A stretch of DNA of 64,000 bases. Origin: Acidobacteriota bacterium (GTDB taxonomy: Bacteria > Acidobacteriota > Terriglobia > Versatilivoradales > Versatilivoraceae). Both the position numbers and the translations under genes were made by a program. The stretch spans positions 1 through 64,000 of the forward strand of contig JAJDUG010000053.1 of the NCBI GenBank assembly GCA_022826755.1, written 5' to 3'. Below, in pieces: positions 1-8,653 of this stretch (within the stretch, counting starts at the first letter, position 1; each line of letters starts with the position of its first letter). Under the pieces are notes generated by a model. The model had not been told where the DNA came from, made no database searches, and saw nothing but the letters and a program-made list of their open reading frames with translations.

Positions 1-96
1 CCCATGATCGCACAGCCCACCCCGTTGCAACGCAAGGCCTTTGCACTGCTGGAGATCGACCCGGCCAAAGTTGTTCCCAGTACCAAGCCAGTTTGA
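1..96 (+). CDS. C-terminal fragment of an unidentified gene (possibly a transposase)
   Basis: An open frame enters at the left edge and stops at 94-96. The visible tail is about 31 residues and includes TPLQRKAFALLEIDPAK. A short TPLQ-x-lALLxIDP ending resembles the C-termini of some DDE transposases, but too little is visible to name a family. It is either the end of a gene starting outside the window or a remnant. Repeat DNA follows immediately, which fits a mobile-element boundary. Confidence 0.3.
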   Translation, partial: PMIAQPTPLQRKAFALLEIDPAKVVPSTKPV

Positions 97-152
97 TCTC
101 GCCTAACTCACTGGTATCATGGAGTTATTGCTGATTTTCGGCAATGAAGTTC

Positions 153-216
153 CGCTTAGTGGCCCTTCGTCATCCTTCGTGTGTCTTCGTGGATAACTCT
201 TTTTTTCTGTTGTTTC
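153..216 (+). repeat. Dispersed repeat, right-end copy (CTTCGTG family)
   Basis: This segment contains several CTTCGTG units and ends in GGATAACTCTTTTTTTCTG. Near-identical copies lie at 35577-35632, 46182-46229, 55488-55555 and 62679-62746, with an inverted copy at 60161-60240. All are intergenic. Here it sits between the left-edge gene fragment and the 3' end of the DUF6941 gene. Confidence 0.8.
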
Positions 217-256
217 AAATAAGACAGGGGCGGTCCGTAGCCTACAGGAGATGGGG

Positions 257-676
257 CTAATTCACCCTGGTGTTGGGGGTCGGGGGCTTCAGAACGTTCA
301 AGGGCAGTTCCTTCATCATGAAGCCGTCGAGGTAGACCTGCAGGATATGGGTTCCGTATTCCGAGAAGCCCAGGTTGTTGAAGAGGGTTACGTTATCGGC
401 GAAGCTCCTCGGGTCCAGGGAGAACCTGGAGGGGCTGGTCTTCATGAGGGTCTTGCCGCGTCCGGGCGACAGCAGTTGAATCTGGGTCTCGTGCCGGCCC
501 TGGCCCACCCAGTGGTTCAGCAGCGCGAACCGGAGCACCGTGGAGGGCAGCGAAGGCAGATAGATGTCCTGAAAGATGCCCATGATGCTGAGCTTGTTCC
601 CGGCCTCCAGGCGGACGTCGTCGCAGAGAAGCGAATAGGACAGGTGAACGTGCCCGGCTGGCGATTGCGAGTTCAT
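257..676 (-). CDS. DUF6941 family protein
   Basis: A 139-residue soluble protein without signal peptide or membrane segment. The N-terminal half has the pattern CDDVRLEAGNKLSIMGIFQDI, followed by a PSLPSTVLRFAL segment, typical of the short DUF6941 family, whose function is unknown. It lies 102 bp downstream of mpl on the same strand and could be co-transcribed. The ATG at 676 is the only good start because the family motif begins about 17 residues later. No biochemical role can be assigned from sequence. Confidence 0.6.
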   Translation of the reverse strand: MNSQSPAGHVHLSYSLLCDDVRLEAGNKLSIMGIFQDIYLPSLPSTVLRFALLNHWVGQGRHETQIQLLSPGRGKTLMKTSPSRFSLDPRSFADNVTLFNNLGFSEYGTHILQVYLDGFMMKELPLNVLKPPTPNTRVN

Positions 677-778
677 GGTTGGCGGATTGCTGTCCGGGGT
701 AGGGAGAAGGCCATGGTTGGCTGGTTCATGAAGCCCGCGCGGGAGTCGGTTGCGGTTCGGCTCTCTTTTCCCGGATCT

Positions 779-2197
779 TCAATTCCGGTCGAGCTCGGCC
801 AGGAGTCTGGCGTGAATGGCGTCGAAGCCGCCGTTGGACATGATCACCACCTTGTCTCCTGATTGAAGGCGGGGGGCGATCTGTTGGACTATCTCGCTGG
901 CCGTGGGAAAGCAGTGTGCGTCCTGGCCCTGCTTCCTCAGGTCTTGCACCAACCGATCCAGGTCGAGCCGAAGGTCGGGGTCCAGCTTCTCGGGAGCGAA
1001 GATCGAGCACAATATTACGTGGTCGGCATCGGCGAAACAACGGGAAAATCGGCTCTGAAAAACCCGTCGGCGGGCGGTTGCAGACCGTGGTTCGAATATC
1101 GCCCACACCCGGCTTTGGGGAAATTGGTTCCTGACGGCGGCCAGAGTGGCGGCAATGGCGGTGGGGTGGTGCGCGAAATCGTCGAAGACGGTGATTCCGG
1201 CTGCCTCGCCGCGGATCTCCAGGCGTCGCTTGACGCTCTTGAAAGAGCCTAGTCCCCGGGCAATGGCGTCCCGGGACAGGCCCAGTCGATGAGCGCAGGC
1301 CAAGGCCGCCAACGCATTCCTGACATTGAAGCTTCCGGCGAGGGGAACCTCGAACCGGCCCCAATCCCTGCCGTCCTGCAAGGCCTGGAAGCAGGTGGAC
1401 TGTTTCAGATATCGTATCGAGGACGCGGTCCAGTGGGCAGCCGGGTCCAAACCGAACGAAATGACGTTGGTGGGAGAATCGGCACTCAGCGTTCGAACCA
1501 CCGCATCGTCCCAGCCTGCGATCAATGCCCCCTTGGAAGGGATAATGTTCAGCAGCCGGCGGAAGCTCTGCTTGACTGCCGAAAAATCGGGATAGATGTC
1601 GGCGTGGTCGTACTCGCAGTTGTTGAAGATGACCAGGTCGGGCAAGTAGTGCAGGAATTTGGGTCCCTTGTCGAAGAAGGCGGTGTCGTATTCGTCTCCT
1701 TCGATCACGAAATGCGCTCCATCGGCCACCCGGAAGCTGGTGTTGAAGTTGCGGGCGATGCCCCCGATCAGAAAGGATGGCCGGAGTCCGGCGGACTCCA
1801 GCAGCCAGGTCAGCAGGGCCGCCGTGGTGGTCTTTCCATGGGTTCCCGCCACCACCACCGAGATTTTCCCGCGGATGAAGACTTCCTTCAGAATTTCCGG
1901 CAGGGAGCGGTAGGGAATTTTCTCATTCAGCGTCGCCTCCACTTCCGGATTGCCCCGGGAGACCGCATTGCCGATCACCACCAGGTCGGGGCGAGGGCTG
2001 AGATGGGATTCGGAAAATCCCTCGAGGATGTCAATGCCCCGGTCCCGCAGGAAGGTGGACATGGGCGGGTAGACATTGCGGTCCGAGCCGGTGACACGGA
2101 ATCCCTGCTGCTGGAGCATGCCCGCCAGCGAGGCCATGGCCGTGCCGCAGATTCCGACCAGGTGGATGTGTCTGGCGCCGCTGAGAACATCAACCAT
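779..2197 (-). CDS. mpl: UDP-N-acetylmuramate:L-alanyl-gamma-D-glutamyl-meso-diaminopimelate ligase
   Basis: Mpl ligates the recovered tripeptide L-Ala-D-Glu-mDAP directly to UDP-MurNAc, so cytoplasmic murein precursors are rebuilt from recycled peptide. The 472-residue protein has the Mur ligase order: N-terminal Rossmann domain (HLVGICGTAMASLAG, residues 11-25), ATP-binding GTHGKTTT (118-125), FVIEGDEYD (about 163-171), and C-terminal domain with DDFAHHPTAI (339-348). The DDFAHHPTAI and FVIEGDEYDTAFFD forms separate Mpl from MurC. It lies just downstream of ldcA, a second murein-recycling enzyme, 72 bp away on the same strand. Length is normal for the family. Confidence 0.93.
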   Translation of the reverse strand: MVDVLSGARHIHLVGICGTAMASLAGMLQQQGFRVTGSDRNVYPPMSTFLRDRGIDILEGFSESHLSPRPDLVVIGNAVSRGNPEVEATLNEKIPYRSLPEILKEVFIRGKISVVVAGTHGKTTTAALLTWLLESAGLRPSFLIGGIARNFNTSFRVADGAHFVIEGDEYDTAFFDKGPKFLHYLPDLVIFNNCEYDHADIYPDFSAVKQSFRRLLNIIPSKGALIAGWDDAVVRTLSADSPTNVISFGLDPAAHWTASSIRYLKQSTCFQALQDGRDWGRFEVPLAGSFNVRNALAALACAHRLGLSRDAIARGLGSFKSVKRRLEIRGEAAGITVFDDFAHHPTAIAATLAAVRNQFPQSRVWAIFEPRSATARRRVFQSRFSRCFADADHVILCSIFAPEKLDPDLRLDLDRLVQDLRKQGQDAHCFPTASEIVQQIAPRLQSGDKVVIMSNGGFDAIHARLLAELDRN

Positions 2198-2269
2198 CGG
2201 CGGACTTCTCCTACGGGGTGGTCGATGGGGCGGGGCAATCCCTCCGGTTGAGAAGGGAATCGCCGGTAT

Positions 2270-3193
2270 TCATCCCGAGGCCACGGCTGTTTCCTCGAAC
2301 TGGAGCCAGCGCTGCCCGGCATCCAGTCGAACCTCCACACCGAAGGGAAGGGTCAAGCACCCGGTGCTGGTGTGGCCGGAATGCAGTCCGTACCAGATGG
2401 GGACCTGAAATTCCTGCAACAGGCTCAAGACGATCTCCGGTATGGCCGGCGCTTGTCCGGCCTGGTCGCAGTCGAGCATTTCGCCGAAGACGAAGCCCCG
2501 AACGCCCTGCAATTTTCCCGCCAGCTTGAGCTGCATCAACATTCGGTCCACCTGGTAGGGCCTGGCGTTGATGTCCTCCAGAAAGAGAATCCTGTCCTGA
2601 GACTGCAACTCATAGGGCGTACCCAGGGAGGCGACCAGAAGCGACAGGCATCCCCCGGTCAAGCGCCCGCGAGCGGTTCCGGCTTGCAGAGTCAGGCTGT
2701 CGGGGGAGTGGAGCCTCCGGCCGGGCCGAGATCCGGTCAGGCAGCCCAGCAGGTTGTCGCGAACGTAGTAGGGCTCGCCCTGGGCGAACTCCTTGGCCAC
2801 CATGGGTCCGTGGAAGCAGACCAGGCCGCACTGGTTTTCCAGGAACTGCAGCAGGACGGTGACATCGCTGTAGCCCAGAAAAATCTTGGGATGCGCCCGC
2901 AGGCTCTCCGGATCCAGCAGTTCCAGCAGGTACTGGCAGCCGTAGCCGCCGCGGGCGCAAAAAATCGCCTTCACCCCGGGGTCGGTGAACAGATCCGTGA
3001 GCGACTGCGCCCGTTGCCGATGGGAGCCGGCAAAGTAGCCGTGCCTGGAAAAGACGGAGTCGTGGTAGCGAACCTGGTAGCCCAGTCTCCGGATCTCCGA
3101 GATGCCCTGCAGCAGGTCCTCGCGCCGGACGCACCCCGACGGGGCTGCGATGCCGACCGTGTCCCCGGGTTGAAGCGGATTAGCTTTTTGCAT
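2270..3193 (-). CDS. ldcA: LD-carboxypeptidase (peptidase family S66)
   Basis: A cytoplasmic serine peptidase of the LdcA family. It trims the terminal D-Ala from murein tetrapeptides to give the tripeptide that Mpl uses. The 307 residues show the S66 layout: N-terminal GDTVGIAAPSG, the nucleophile in LGYSDVT (Ser109), Glu206 in FLEDINARPYQVDRM and His274 in LHSGHTST, giving the Ser-Glu-His triad. No signal peptide is visible. Its start overlaps the end of the upstream CbiX-like gene by 14 bases, so the two are translationally linked. Adjacency to mpl supports a recycling role. Confidence 0.9.
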   Translation of the reverse strand: MQKANPLQPGDTVGIAAPSGCVRREDLLQGISEIRRLGYQVRYHDSVFSRHGYFAGSHRQRAQSLTDLFTDPGVKAIFCARGGYGCQYLLELLDPESLRAHPKIFLGYSDVTVLLQFLENQCGLVCFHGPMVAKEFAQGEPYYVRDNLLGCLTGSRPGRRLHSPDSLTLQAGTARGRLTGGCLSLLVASLGTPYELQSQDRILFLEDINARPYQVDRMLMQLKLAGKLQGVRGFVFGEMLDCDQAGQAPAIPEIVLSLLQEFQVPIWYGLHSGHTSTGCLTLPFGVEVRLDAGQRWLQFEETAVASG

Positions 3194-3581
3194 TGTCTGA
3201 GCAGCGAAGGATCTCGGCCTCCCTGATTCGCTCCAGGATCAGCTCTCCCATTTTGGAATGGGGCCCCAGCGGGGCGCTGAAACGAATGGCAACCCGGGGA
3301 TGGTTTCGGGCTGCTTCCCGGACCATCCTGGGAATGTCGCTGGTGGAGTGTCTTCCCGGACCCAGGAAGTAGGGCTGGACCATGATCGCGTCCACCCCGG
3401 CCGCCACACAGGTCTCGAACCCCTGTTGGATGGTGGGCTCCGCCAATTCCATGTGGGCGTGCTGGACAATCAGGAAACGGGACTTCTCCCGAACCATTTC
3501 GGCAACCTGGCGCACCACTCGATTGGCGTCGGGCCGGCGACTTCCATGGTCGATAATCAGTAGTCCCGTCCTCTCAGCCAT
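3180..3581 (-). CDS. CbiX/SirB-type sirohydrochlorin chelatase-like protein
   Basis: A single CbiX/SirB domain of 133 residues. The family inserts Co2+ or Fe2+ into sirohydrochlorin for cobalamin or siroheme. Visible motifs are IIDHGSRRPDAN at the N-terminus with metal-binding His12, HMELAEPTIQQGF, and FLGPGRHSTSDIP with a second histidine. The half-size single-domain form occurs in several phyla. No other tetrapyrrole genes are nearby, so the substrate is inferred only from the family. It lies 1 bp from the acyl-CoA dehydrogenase stop and overlaps ldcA, inside a tightly packed minus-strand operon. Confidence 0.75.
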   Translation of the reverse strand: MAERTGLLIIDHGSRRPDANRVVRQVAEMVREKSRFLIVQHAHMELAEPTIQQGFETCVAAGVDAIMVQPYFLGPGRHSTSDIPRMVREAARNHPRVAIRFSAPLGPHSKMGELILERIREAEILRCSDNAKS

Positions 3582-3582
3582 T

Positions 3583-4740
3583 TCAGGATCGGTCCTTCAA
3601 CACGGCCCGGGCGATGGTCTCGAGCTGCATGAACGAGGTTCCTTCGTAGATCTTGCCGATCTTGGCATCGCGGTAGAATTTTTCGACCGGGTAGTCGCGG
3701 GTATAACCGTAGCCTCCAAAGATCTCGATGACCTCGGAGGCAATCCGCTCGGCCACCCGAGAGGCATAGTACTTGGCCATGGCCGCCTCCTTCAGGAACG
3801 GTGTGCCGGCGTCCTTCATCCGGGCCGCGTTGTAGGTCAACAGGCGGGCCGCTTCCAGCTCGGTGGAGAGCTCCGCGATCTGGAATCGTATCGCTTGAAA
3901 CTTGGAGAGCGGGCGTCCGAACTGCTGCCGCTCTCCGGCGTAGCGGGTTGCCTGTTCCAGCGCCCCGGCAGCCAGTCCGATCATCTGTGCGGCGATTCCG
4001 ATTCTGCCTTCATTCAGGGTTTCAATGGAGACCTTGTAACCCTTGCCGCGCTCGCCCAGGACATTCTCTGCAGGAACCCGACAATGGTCCAGCACCAACT
4101 CGCAGGTGCTGCTGGCGCGGATGCCCAGCTTCTCTTCCTTCTTGCCCACCGAAAACCCGGGGAAGTCCTTTTCGATGAGAAAGGCGGTGATGCCCCGATA
4201 TCCCAGGCCGGGGTCGAGGGTTGCGAACAGAATGAAGAGGTCGGCCTCCAGGGCATTGGTGGTCCACAGCTTCTGGCCGCTCAGAAAATAAGCGCCGTCC
4301 GTTTCCACCGCCCGGGTGCGGAGTGCAAAGGCATCGCTGCCCGCGGCCGCCTCCGACAGCGCGTAGGCCCCCACGGTGTCAGTAGCCAGTCGGGAAAGAT
4401 ATCGGGACTGCTGCGCCTGGCTGCCCCAATTCAGCAGGGCATTGTTGACCAGGGTATTCTGGACATCCACGATCACCGCGGCGGAGGGGTCCACCCGAGA
4501 GAGCTCTTCCACCGCCAGGACGGACAGGAAGAAGGTGCCCTCGGCTCCCCCCCACTGCTGGGGAATCTGAATGCCCATCAGGTTCAACTCGAAAAATTGC
4601 CGCAGGAGGCCGGGGTCGAATGATTCCCGCTCATCCATTTCCTTGACACGGGGACCGATCTCGGAGCGCGCGAAGTCGCGAACGGCATCCCGGAACAACT
4701 CCTCCTCGGCCGTCAAATGAGTCAGGGCTTGACTGTTCAT
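3583..4740 (-). CDS. Acyl-CoA dehydrogenase
   Basis: An FAD-dependent flavoenzyme that oxidises acyl-CoA to trans-2-enoyl-CoA and passes electrons to ETF. The 385 residues contain YALSEAAAGSDA and LWTTNALEADLF (FAD and substrate contacts), the arginine-rich GERQQFGRPLSKFQA helix, FGGYGYTRDYPVEKFYRDAKI, and the catalytic base in IYEGTSFMQ (Glu366). I chose the ATG at 4740 (MNSQALTHL) because the earlier in-frame ATG at 4770 adds only a basic, non-conserved leader. Short- or branched-chain specificity cannot be decided. It lies between the hydrolase and the CbiX-like gene on the same strand. Confidence 0.9.
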   Translation of the reverse strand: MNSQALTHLTAEEELFRDAVRDFARSEIGPRVKEMDERESFDPGLLRQFFELNLMGIQIPQQWGGAEGTFFLSVLAVEELSRVDPSAAVIVDVQNTLVNNALLNWGSQAQQSRYLSRLATDTVGAYALSEAAAGSDAFALRTRAVETDGAYFLSGQKLWTTNALEADLFILFATLDPGLGYRGITAFLIEKDFPGFSVGKKEEKLGIRASSTCELVLDHCRVPAENVLGERGKGYKVSIETLNEGRIGIAAQMIGLAAGALEQATRYAGERQQFGRPLSKFQAIRFQIAELSTELEAARLLTYNAARMKDAGTPFLKEAAMAKYYASRVAERIASEVIEIFGGYGYTRDYPVEKFYRDAKIGKIYEGTSFMQLETIARAVLKDRS

Positions 4741-4779
4741 GAGAGGCAGCGGCCGCTTCCGTTCCCGCACGGCACCGTT

Positions 4780-5592
4780 TCAGACGTGCAGCGGCGCACG
4801 GTGGCGATGGAGGAAGTCGAGGGTCACGCGATTGAATTCCTCCGGCCGCTCGACATTGTGCAGATGGCCGCCATTCTCGAAAATCACCAACTCGCTGTTG
4901 GGGATGGCGGCGGCGACCTCTTGAGCATACATCGGGGGAAGGGCGAGATCAAAGCTTCCCACCGTGATCAGGGTCGGCACCTGAATCTCATGAAGACGCC
5001 CAAGAGCGTCATGATCCAGGTCCGCCCGGTACTGTTGCCTCAGCAGTTCCCGGTTCGGGAGGTTGCGGACGATGTGCTGAATTTGCCGCTCCACCCGATC
5101 CGGATGGAGATGCATGGTTTCCGGGGTGATGAACCACAACACGTTGATGGCGTAAAAGGTGGCGAGATCGAGCGTCTCCAGCAGCTTGAGCTGAGCCCTG
5201 AACTTTCTGGCGGCGTATCCGTGCGCCCGTCCCCAGGTTCCATGAAGCTGCAGGGTCAAGACCAGCTCGGGGTGATTCAAGGCCAGTTCCTGGGCGATGC
5301 AGGAACCCAGGGACAATCCCGAGACATGGGCCGGGCCCGCTTCCAGGGACTTCAGCAGGGCGGCCGTGTCCTCGGCCATGAGAGGGACGCTCAGCGGTAC
5401 CGGGGGAGCCTCGGTCTTTCCCGCGCCGCGGTTATCGAAGCGAATACAGTCGAATTCCTGTTGGTAGGCTTCCACCTGGGGGATCCAGCAGGAGCAGTCC
5501 AGCCCGGTGCCCATGATGAGGATCAGAGGCGGCCCGTTTCCCTGGCGTTCATAGTGGAGGCGGACTCCCGTCGGAAGATTCAGAAAGGGCAT
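4780..5592 (-). CDS. Alpha/beta-fold hydrolase
   Basis: A 270-residue alpha/beta hydrolase with oxyanion-region motif LIMGTGLDCSCW, DNRGAGKTEAP, nucleophile elbow GLSLGS (Ser94), acid in VGSFDLALPP (Asp215) and histidine in ENGGHLHNVERPEEF (His243). The full triad is therefore present. The fold covers esterases, lactonases and C-C hydrolases; the substrate is unknown. I place the start at 5592 (MPFLNLPTG); a longer reading from 5646 adds 18 unconserved residues. It is the first gene of the minus-strand cluster that continues with the acyl-CoA dehydrogenase. Confidence 0.8.
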   Translation of the reverse strand: MPFLNLPTGVRLHYERQGNGPPLILIMGTGLDCSCWIPQVEAYQQEFDCIRFDNRGAGKTEAPPVPLSVPLMAEDTAALLKSLEAGPAHVSGLSLGSCIAQELALNHPELVLTLQLHGTWGRAHGYAARKFRAQLKLLETLDLATFYAINVLWFITPETMHLHPDRVERQIQHIVRNLPNRELLRQQYRADLDHDALGRLHEIQVPTLITVGSFDLALPPMYAQEVAAAIPNSELVIFENGGHLHNVERPEEFNRVTLDFLHRHRAPLHV

Positions 5593-5999
5593 GGTCGTGC
5601 AGCCGATTTCCCTTGAAAACCAAGATCTTACCACAGGCTCCGGCACCCACGGCTCGACCCGAGCGACTGGTCCCGTGTCTCAACCCGGCAGGTGTACGCT
5701 AAGGATTTAATTTTTGAAATTCGGAATTAGGCAAGACGCCTGGTTCGGCGCTCAAGATCACTCCCCCCTTGAAGGGGAGTCGGCGAGACAAGGGCGCAGC
5801 CCGCCGTCGAGCCGGAGGGGGCCAACGCCACGTCGAGAGAGGGCACGGCCCGTAGTCGGGCTGGAGGTGAGATCCAGTTTAAAATTGCGCCAACCCGGGA
5901 TTTGTGACTAAGATACCAAGCTTTTCCGGCGTCCGGACGGGCGGTCGGTAGAATTCAGCGGCAGGCGGGGTTGTCGAAGCTCCAGGAGAGGGTTGTCCC
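5593..5999. other. Intergenic region between divergent hydrolase and mqnD, with palindromic repeat
   Basis: About 400 bp without a supported gene. At about 5757-5865 there is a GC-rich palindromic block beginning CTCCCCCCTTGAAGGGGAG and continuing with GGGCGCAGCCCGCC and CACGGCCCGTAGTCGGGCT. Such blocks are typical dispersed intergenic repeats, but I see no second copy in this window. Promoters for the two divergent genes must lie here; no convincing -35/-10 pair was found. Confidence 0.5.
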
Positions 6000-6860
6000 A
6001 TGCCGGGTCGATTGATCACCGTAGCCCACAGTCCGGATTCGGACGACGCCTTCATGTTCTATGCGCTGGCGAAAAGCCGGATCGACAGCGGCGGGTTCGA
6101 GTTCCGGCACGTCCTGAAGGACATCGAGACACTGAATCGAAGCGCCCTGGAGGGTCGCTACGAGGTCACGGCCATCTCCTTTCATGCCTACGCCTTCTTG
6201 AGCGATCGATACAGCCTGCTGGACAGTGGAGCCAGCATGGGGGATCGGTACGGCCCCCTGGTGGTCTCCAAGAGACCCATGGAGCCGGGAGATCTCAAGG
6301 GCAAGGTCGTTGCCATCCCCGGCACCATGACCTCCGCCTTTCTGATCATGAAGCTCTTCCAGCCCGACTTCACGCCGGTGGTGGTTCCCTTCGACCGGAT
6401 CTTCGAGGCGGTGGCCGATGATCGTGCCGATGCCGGACTGATCATTCACGAGGGCCAATTGACCTATTCCAGTCTGGGCCTGCACGCGGTGGTCGACCTG
6501 GGGGAGTGGTGGCACCGGGATACCGGCTTGCCGTTGCCCCTGGGCGGCAATGCCATTCGCAAGGACCTGGGGTCGAGCGCCATCCGGCGGATTGCGCGCA
6601 TCCTCAAGCAGAGCATCCAATACGGGCTGGACCATCGGGCCCAGGCCCTGGACTACGCCATGAGCTTCGCCAGAGACATGGACCCGCGCCTTGCAGACCG
6701 ATTCGTCGGCATGTACGTGAACCAAAGGACTCTGGGCTACGGCCCGGCCGAGCGCCGTGCGGTGCAACTGTTGTTGGACCGGGGTTGCCGGGAGGGGATT
6801 ATCGACCACCGGGTCCAGGTTGAATTCGCGGGCCGCGACGGGTCGGACAATCAGGAGTGA
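6000..6860 (+). CDS. mqnD: 1,4-dihydroxy-6-naphthoate synthase (futalosine pathway)
   Basis: MqnD converts cyclic de-hypoxanthine futalosine to 1,4-dihydroxy-6-naphthoate in the alternative menaquinone route. The 286 residues match the MqnA/MqnD periplasmic-binding-protein-like fold but without signal peptide, so it is cytoplasmic: AHSPDSDDAFMFYAL near the N-terminus, KDIETLNRSALEGRYEVTAIS, YGPLVVSKRP, IPGTMTSAFL, and DAGLIIHEGQLTY. These favour MqnD over MqnA, but the paralogues are similar. It implies a menaquinone-based respiratory chain, consistent with the fumarate reductase at 12738-16138. No other mqn gene is in the window. Confidence 0.85.
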   Translation: MPGRLITVAHSPDSDDAFMFYALAKSRIDSGGFEFRHVLKDIETLNRSALEGRYEVTAISFHAYAFLSDRYSLLDSGASMGDRYGPLVVSKRPMEPGDLKGKVVAIPGTMTSAFLIMKLFQPDFTPVVVPFDRIFEAVADDRADAGLIIHEGQLTYSSLGLHAVVDLGEWWHRDTGLPLPLGGNAIRKDLGSSAIRRIARILKQSIQYGLDHRAQALDYAMSFARDMDPRLADRFVGMYVNQRTLGYGPAERRAVQLLLDRGCREGIIDHRVQVEFAGRDGSDNQE

Positions 6861-6887
6861 TTTGGCCGGCTCACCCGCCGGTGAACG

Positions 6888-6917
6888 TTGACAGGTTCGA
6901 ACAGCTCCCCTTATAAT
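6888..6917 (+). promoter_or_regulatory. Consensus sigma-70 promoter for rplU-rpmA
   Basis: A perfect TTGACA at 6888-6893 and a perfect TATAAT at 6912-6917 are separated by 18 bp, 24 bp upstream of the rplU ATG. Exact consensus hexamers in a GC-rich genome upstream of a ribosomal protein operon make this a strong housekeeping promoter prediction. Confidence 0.8.
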
Positions 6918-6940
6918 CTCGGGCCACGGAGCGAAGTGTC

Positions 6941-7267
6941 ATGTACGCAGTGATCAAGACCGCCGGCAAGCAGTATCGGGTAGCCCCTGGAGAGGTGCTC
7001 CGCCTGGACAAGATGGAGGAGCAGGTTGGGGATCGGGTCGAATTCGACAAGGTGCTGGCCATTCAGGACGAGGAGCAGCATACCATCGGCCGGCCCACCA
7101 TTGACAACGCCAAGGTTCTGGGGACCGTGGTCGAAACCGGCAGGGCCAAGAAGATCCGCGTCCTGAAATTCAAGCGCAGAAAACAGTATCGCGTGTTGCA
7201 GGGTCACCGCCAGGCGTTCACCGCCGTCAAGATCGACGCCATCCGCACTGAACCACAGGAAGGTTGA
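6941..7267 (+). CDS. rplU: 50S ribosomal protein L21
   Basis: L21 binds 23S rRNA in the large subunit. The 108 residues start [14 protein letters not shown] and carry the diagnostic [23 protein letters not shown]-type basic segment near the end, of normal family length. It is the first gene after the consensus promoter at 6888-6917 and lies 13 bp before rpmA, the usual rplU-rpmA-obgE order. Confidence 0.98.
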   Translation: MYAVIKTAGKQYRVAPGEVLRLDKMEEQVGDRVEFDKVLAIQDEEQHTIGRPTIDNAKVLGTVVETGRAKKIRVLKFKRRKQYRVLQGHRQAFTAVKIDAIRTEPQEG

Positions 7268-7280
7268 AGGAGGAGAGCCC

Positions 7281-7541
7281 ATGGCCCACAAGAAAGGGGT
7301 GGGCAGTTCCCGAAATGGCCGCGATTCCAATGCTCAGCGGCTCGGCGTCAAGCGGTTCGACGGACAGCAGGTCACGGGCGGTTCCATACTGGTCCGCCAG
7401 CGGGGCACCAGAATCAAGCCCGGCGCCAACGTGGGCCTGGGGAAGGACGACACGCTCTTTGCCCGCATCGGTGGGCTGGTGAAGTTTGAAGACAAGGGAC
7501 GAAAAGGACGGTTTGTCAGCATCTATCCCCCGGCTGAATAG
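7281..7541 (+). CDS. rpmA: 50S ribosomal protein L27
   Basis: L27 reaches toward the peptidyl-transferase centre with its N-terminal tail. The 86-residue protein starts [16 protein letters not shown] with no cleavable N-terminal extension of the Firmicutes kind, and contains [28 protein letters not shown] ribosome binding site precedes the ATG. It is followed by a hairpin-plus-T-tract before obgE. Confidence 0.98.
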   Translation: MAHKKGVGSSRNGRDSNAQRLGVKRFDGQQVTGGSILVRQRGTRIKPGANVGLGKDDTLFARIGGLVKFEDKGRKGRFVSIYPPAE

Positions 7542-7559
7542 AAAAAATTGATCCGGATG

Positions 7560-7608
7560 AATCCCCTGAAGTGGACTTTCAAAGTTCACGGCAGGGGATT
7601 TTGTTTTT
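7560..7608 (+). terminator. Rho-independent terminator or attenuator between rpmA and obgE
   Basis: AATCCCCTG at 7560-7568 pairs exactly with CAGGGGATT at 7592-7600, with a further inner TGgACTT/AAGTtCA stem, then TTTTGTTTTT. The T-tract ends 9 bp before the obgE ATG and abuts its GGAG Shine-Dalgarno. It would end most ribosomal protein transcripts and let only read-through reach obgE. Confidence 0.8.
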
Positions 7609-7617
7609 GGAGTCGGG

Positions 7618-8646
7618 ATGTTTCTGGATGAGGCTTCCATCAGCGTCAGGGCAGGTGACGGCGGGTGCGGCTGCGTTGCCTTTCGACGGGAAAAGTTCGT
7701 TCCCCGAGGAGGGCCGAGCGGTGGCGACGGAGGGCGTGGCGGGCACATCCATATGCAGGCCTCCATGCGCCACAACACTCTGATCCAATACAGATACAAG
7801 AGAAATTTTCGGGCTCGGCGCGGAACCCACGGTCTTGGAAGCAAGTGCCACGGCAAGGACGCTCCAGATCTGACTCTGACCGTACCGGTCGGCACCGTTG
7901 CCCGCGACGCCGGCAGTGGCGAAGTGGTTCATGACTTCCTGGTTGCCGACGAAAAAGTTCTGCTGTGTCGGGGGGGGCGCGGAGGGAGGGGCAACGCGCA
8001 GTTCGCCAGCTCGGTGAACCAGGCGCCCCGCCGATTCGAGTACGGTTTTCCCGGAGAGAGCCGCCAGCTCAAGCTGGAACTGAAGCTCCTGGCCGACGTG
8101 GGACTGGTCGGTTTTCCCAATGTGGGGAAGTCCACCCTGATCTCCCGTCTTTCGGCTGCCCGGCCCAAGATCGCCAACTACCCGTTCACCACCCTGGAGC
8201 CGAACCTTGGAGTGGTCGAACTGGAAGACTATCGGAGCTTTGTGGTCGCCGACATCCCGGGGTTGATTGCCGGAGCTCACCTCGGGCAGGGACTTGGCAT
8301 CCAGTTTCTGCGCCATATCGAACGGACCAAGGTGCTCCTGCACCTGGTGGATCTGGCCGGAGACCATGGACGCGATCCAGCCGTCGACTACGAGACGGTC
8401 AATCGGGAACTGGCGGCCTTCAATCCGGAAATGCTCCGAAAGCCGACCCTGGTAGTTGCCTCAAAGATCGATGCCATGGGCAATTCGACTTACCTGGAGG
8501 CGCTGAGCAGGGTGGCGCGGGAGCGCGGCCTGGATTGTCACTCCATTTCCGCGGTCACCGGTCAGGGTATTGAGGACCTCAAGGTCAAGATCTGGGGTAT
8601 GTTGCAGAGACTGGCCGCGCCAGGAGCGCCGGCCGCAGGCGGCTAA
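7618..8646 (+). CDS. obgE: Obg-family GTPase (CgtA)
   Basis: Essential GTPase of late 50S assembly and stringent-response control. The 342 residues comprise the glycine-rich Obg fold (1-157, with [15 protein letters not shown] and [14 protein letters not shown]) and a GTPase domain with G1 GFPNVGKST (165-173), G3 DIPG (212-215) and a G4-like ASKID. No C-terminal OCT domain is present, as in many Gram-negatives. It follows rplU-rpmA in the conserved order and ends 7 bp before nadD. Confidence 0.96.
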   Translation: MFLDEASISVRAGDGGCGCVAFRREKFVPRGGPSGGDGGRGGHIHMQASMRHNTLIQYRYKRNFRARRGTHGLGSKCHGKDAPDLTLTVPVGTVARDAGSGEVVHDFLVADEKVLLCRGGRGGRGNAQFASSVNQAPRRFEYGFPGESRQLKLELKLLADVGLVGFPNVGKSTLISRLSAARPKIANYPFTTLEPNLGVVELEDYRSFVVADIPGLIAGAHLGQGLGIQFLRHIERTKVLLHLVDLAGDHGRDPAVDYETVNRELAAFNPEMLRKPTLVVASKIDAMGNSTYLEALSRVARERGLDCHSISAVTGQGIEDLKVKIWGMLQRLAAPGAPAAGG

Positions 8647-8653
8647 CGATCCT

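Noticed and set aside
1289-2251. Long plus-strand open frame opposite mpl
   Set aside because: No family motif; mpl on the minus strand has the full Mur ligase motif set.
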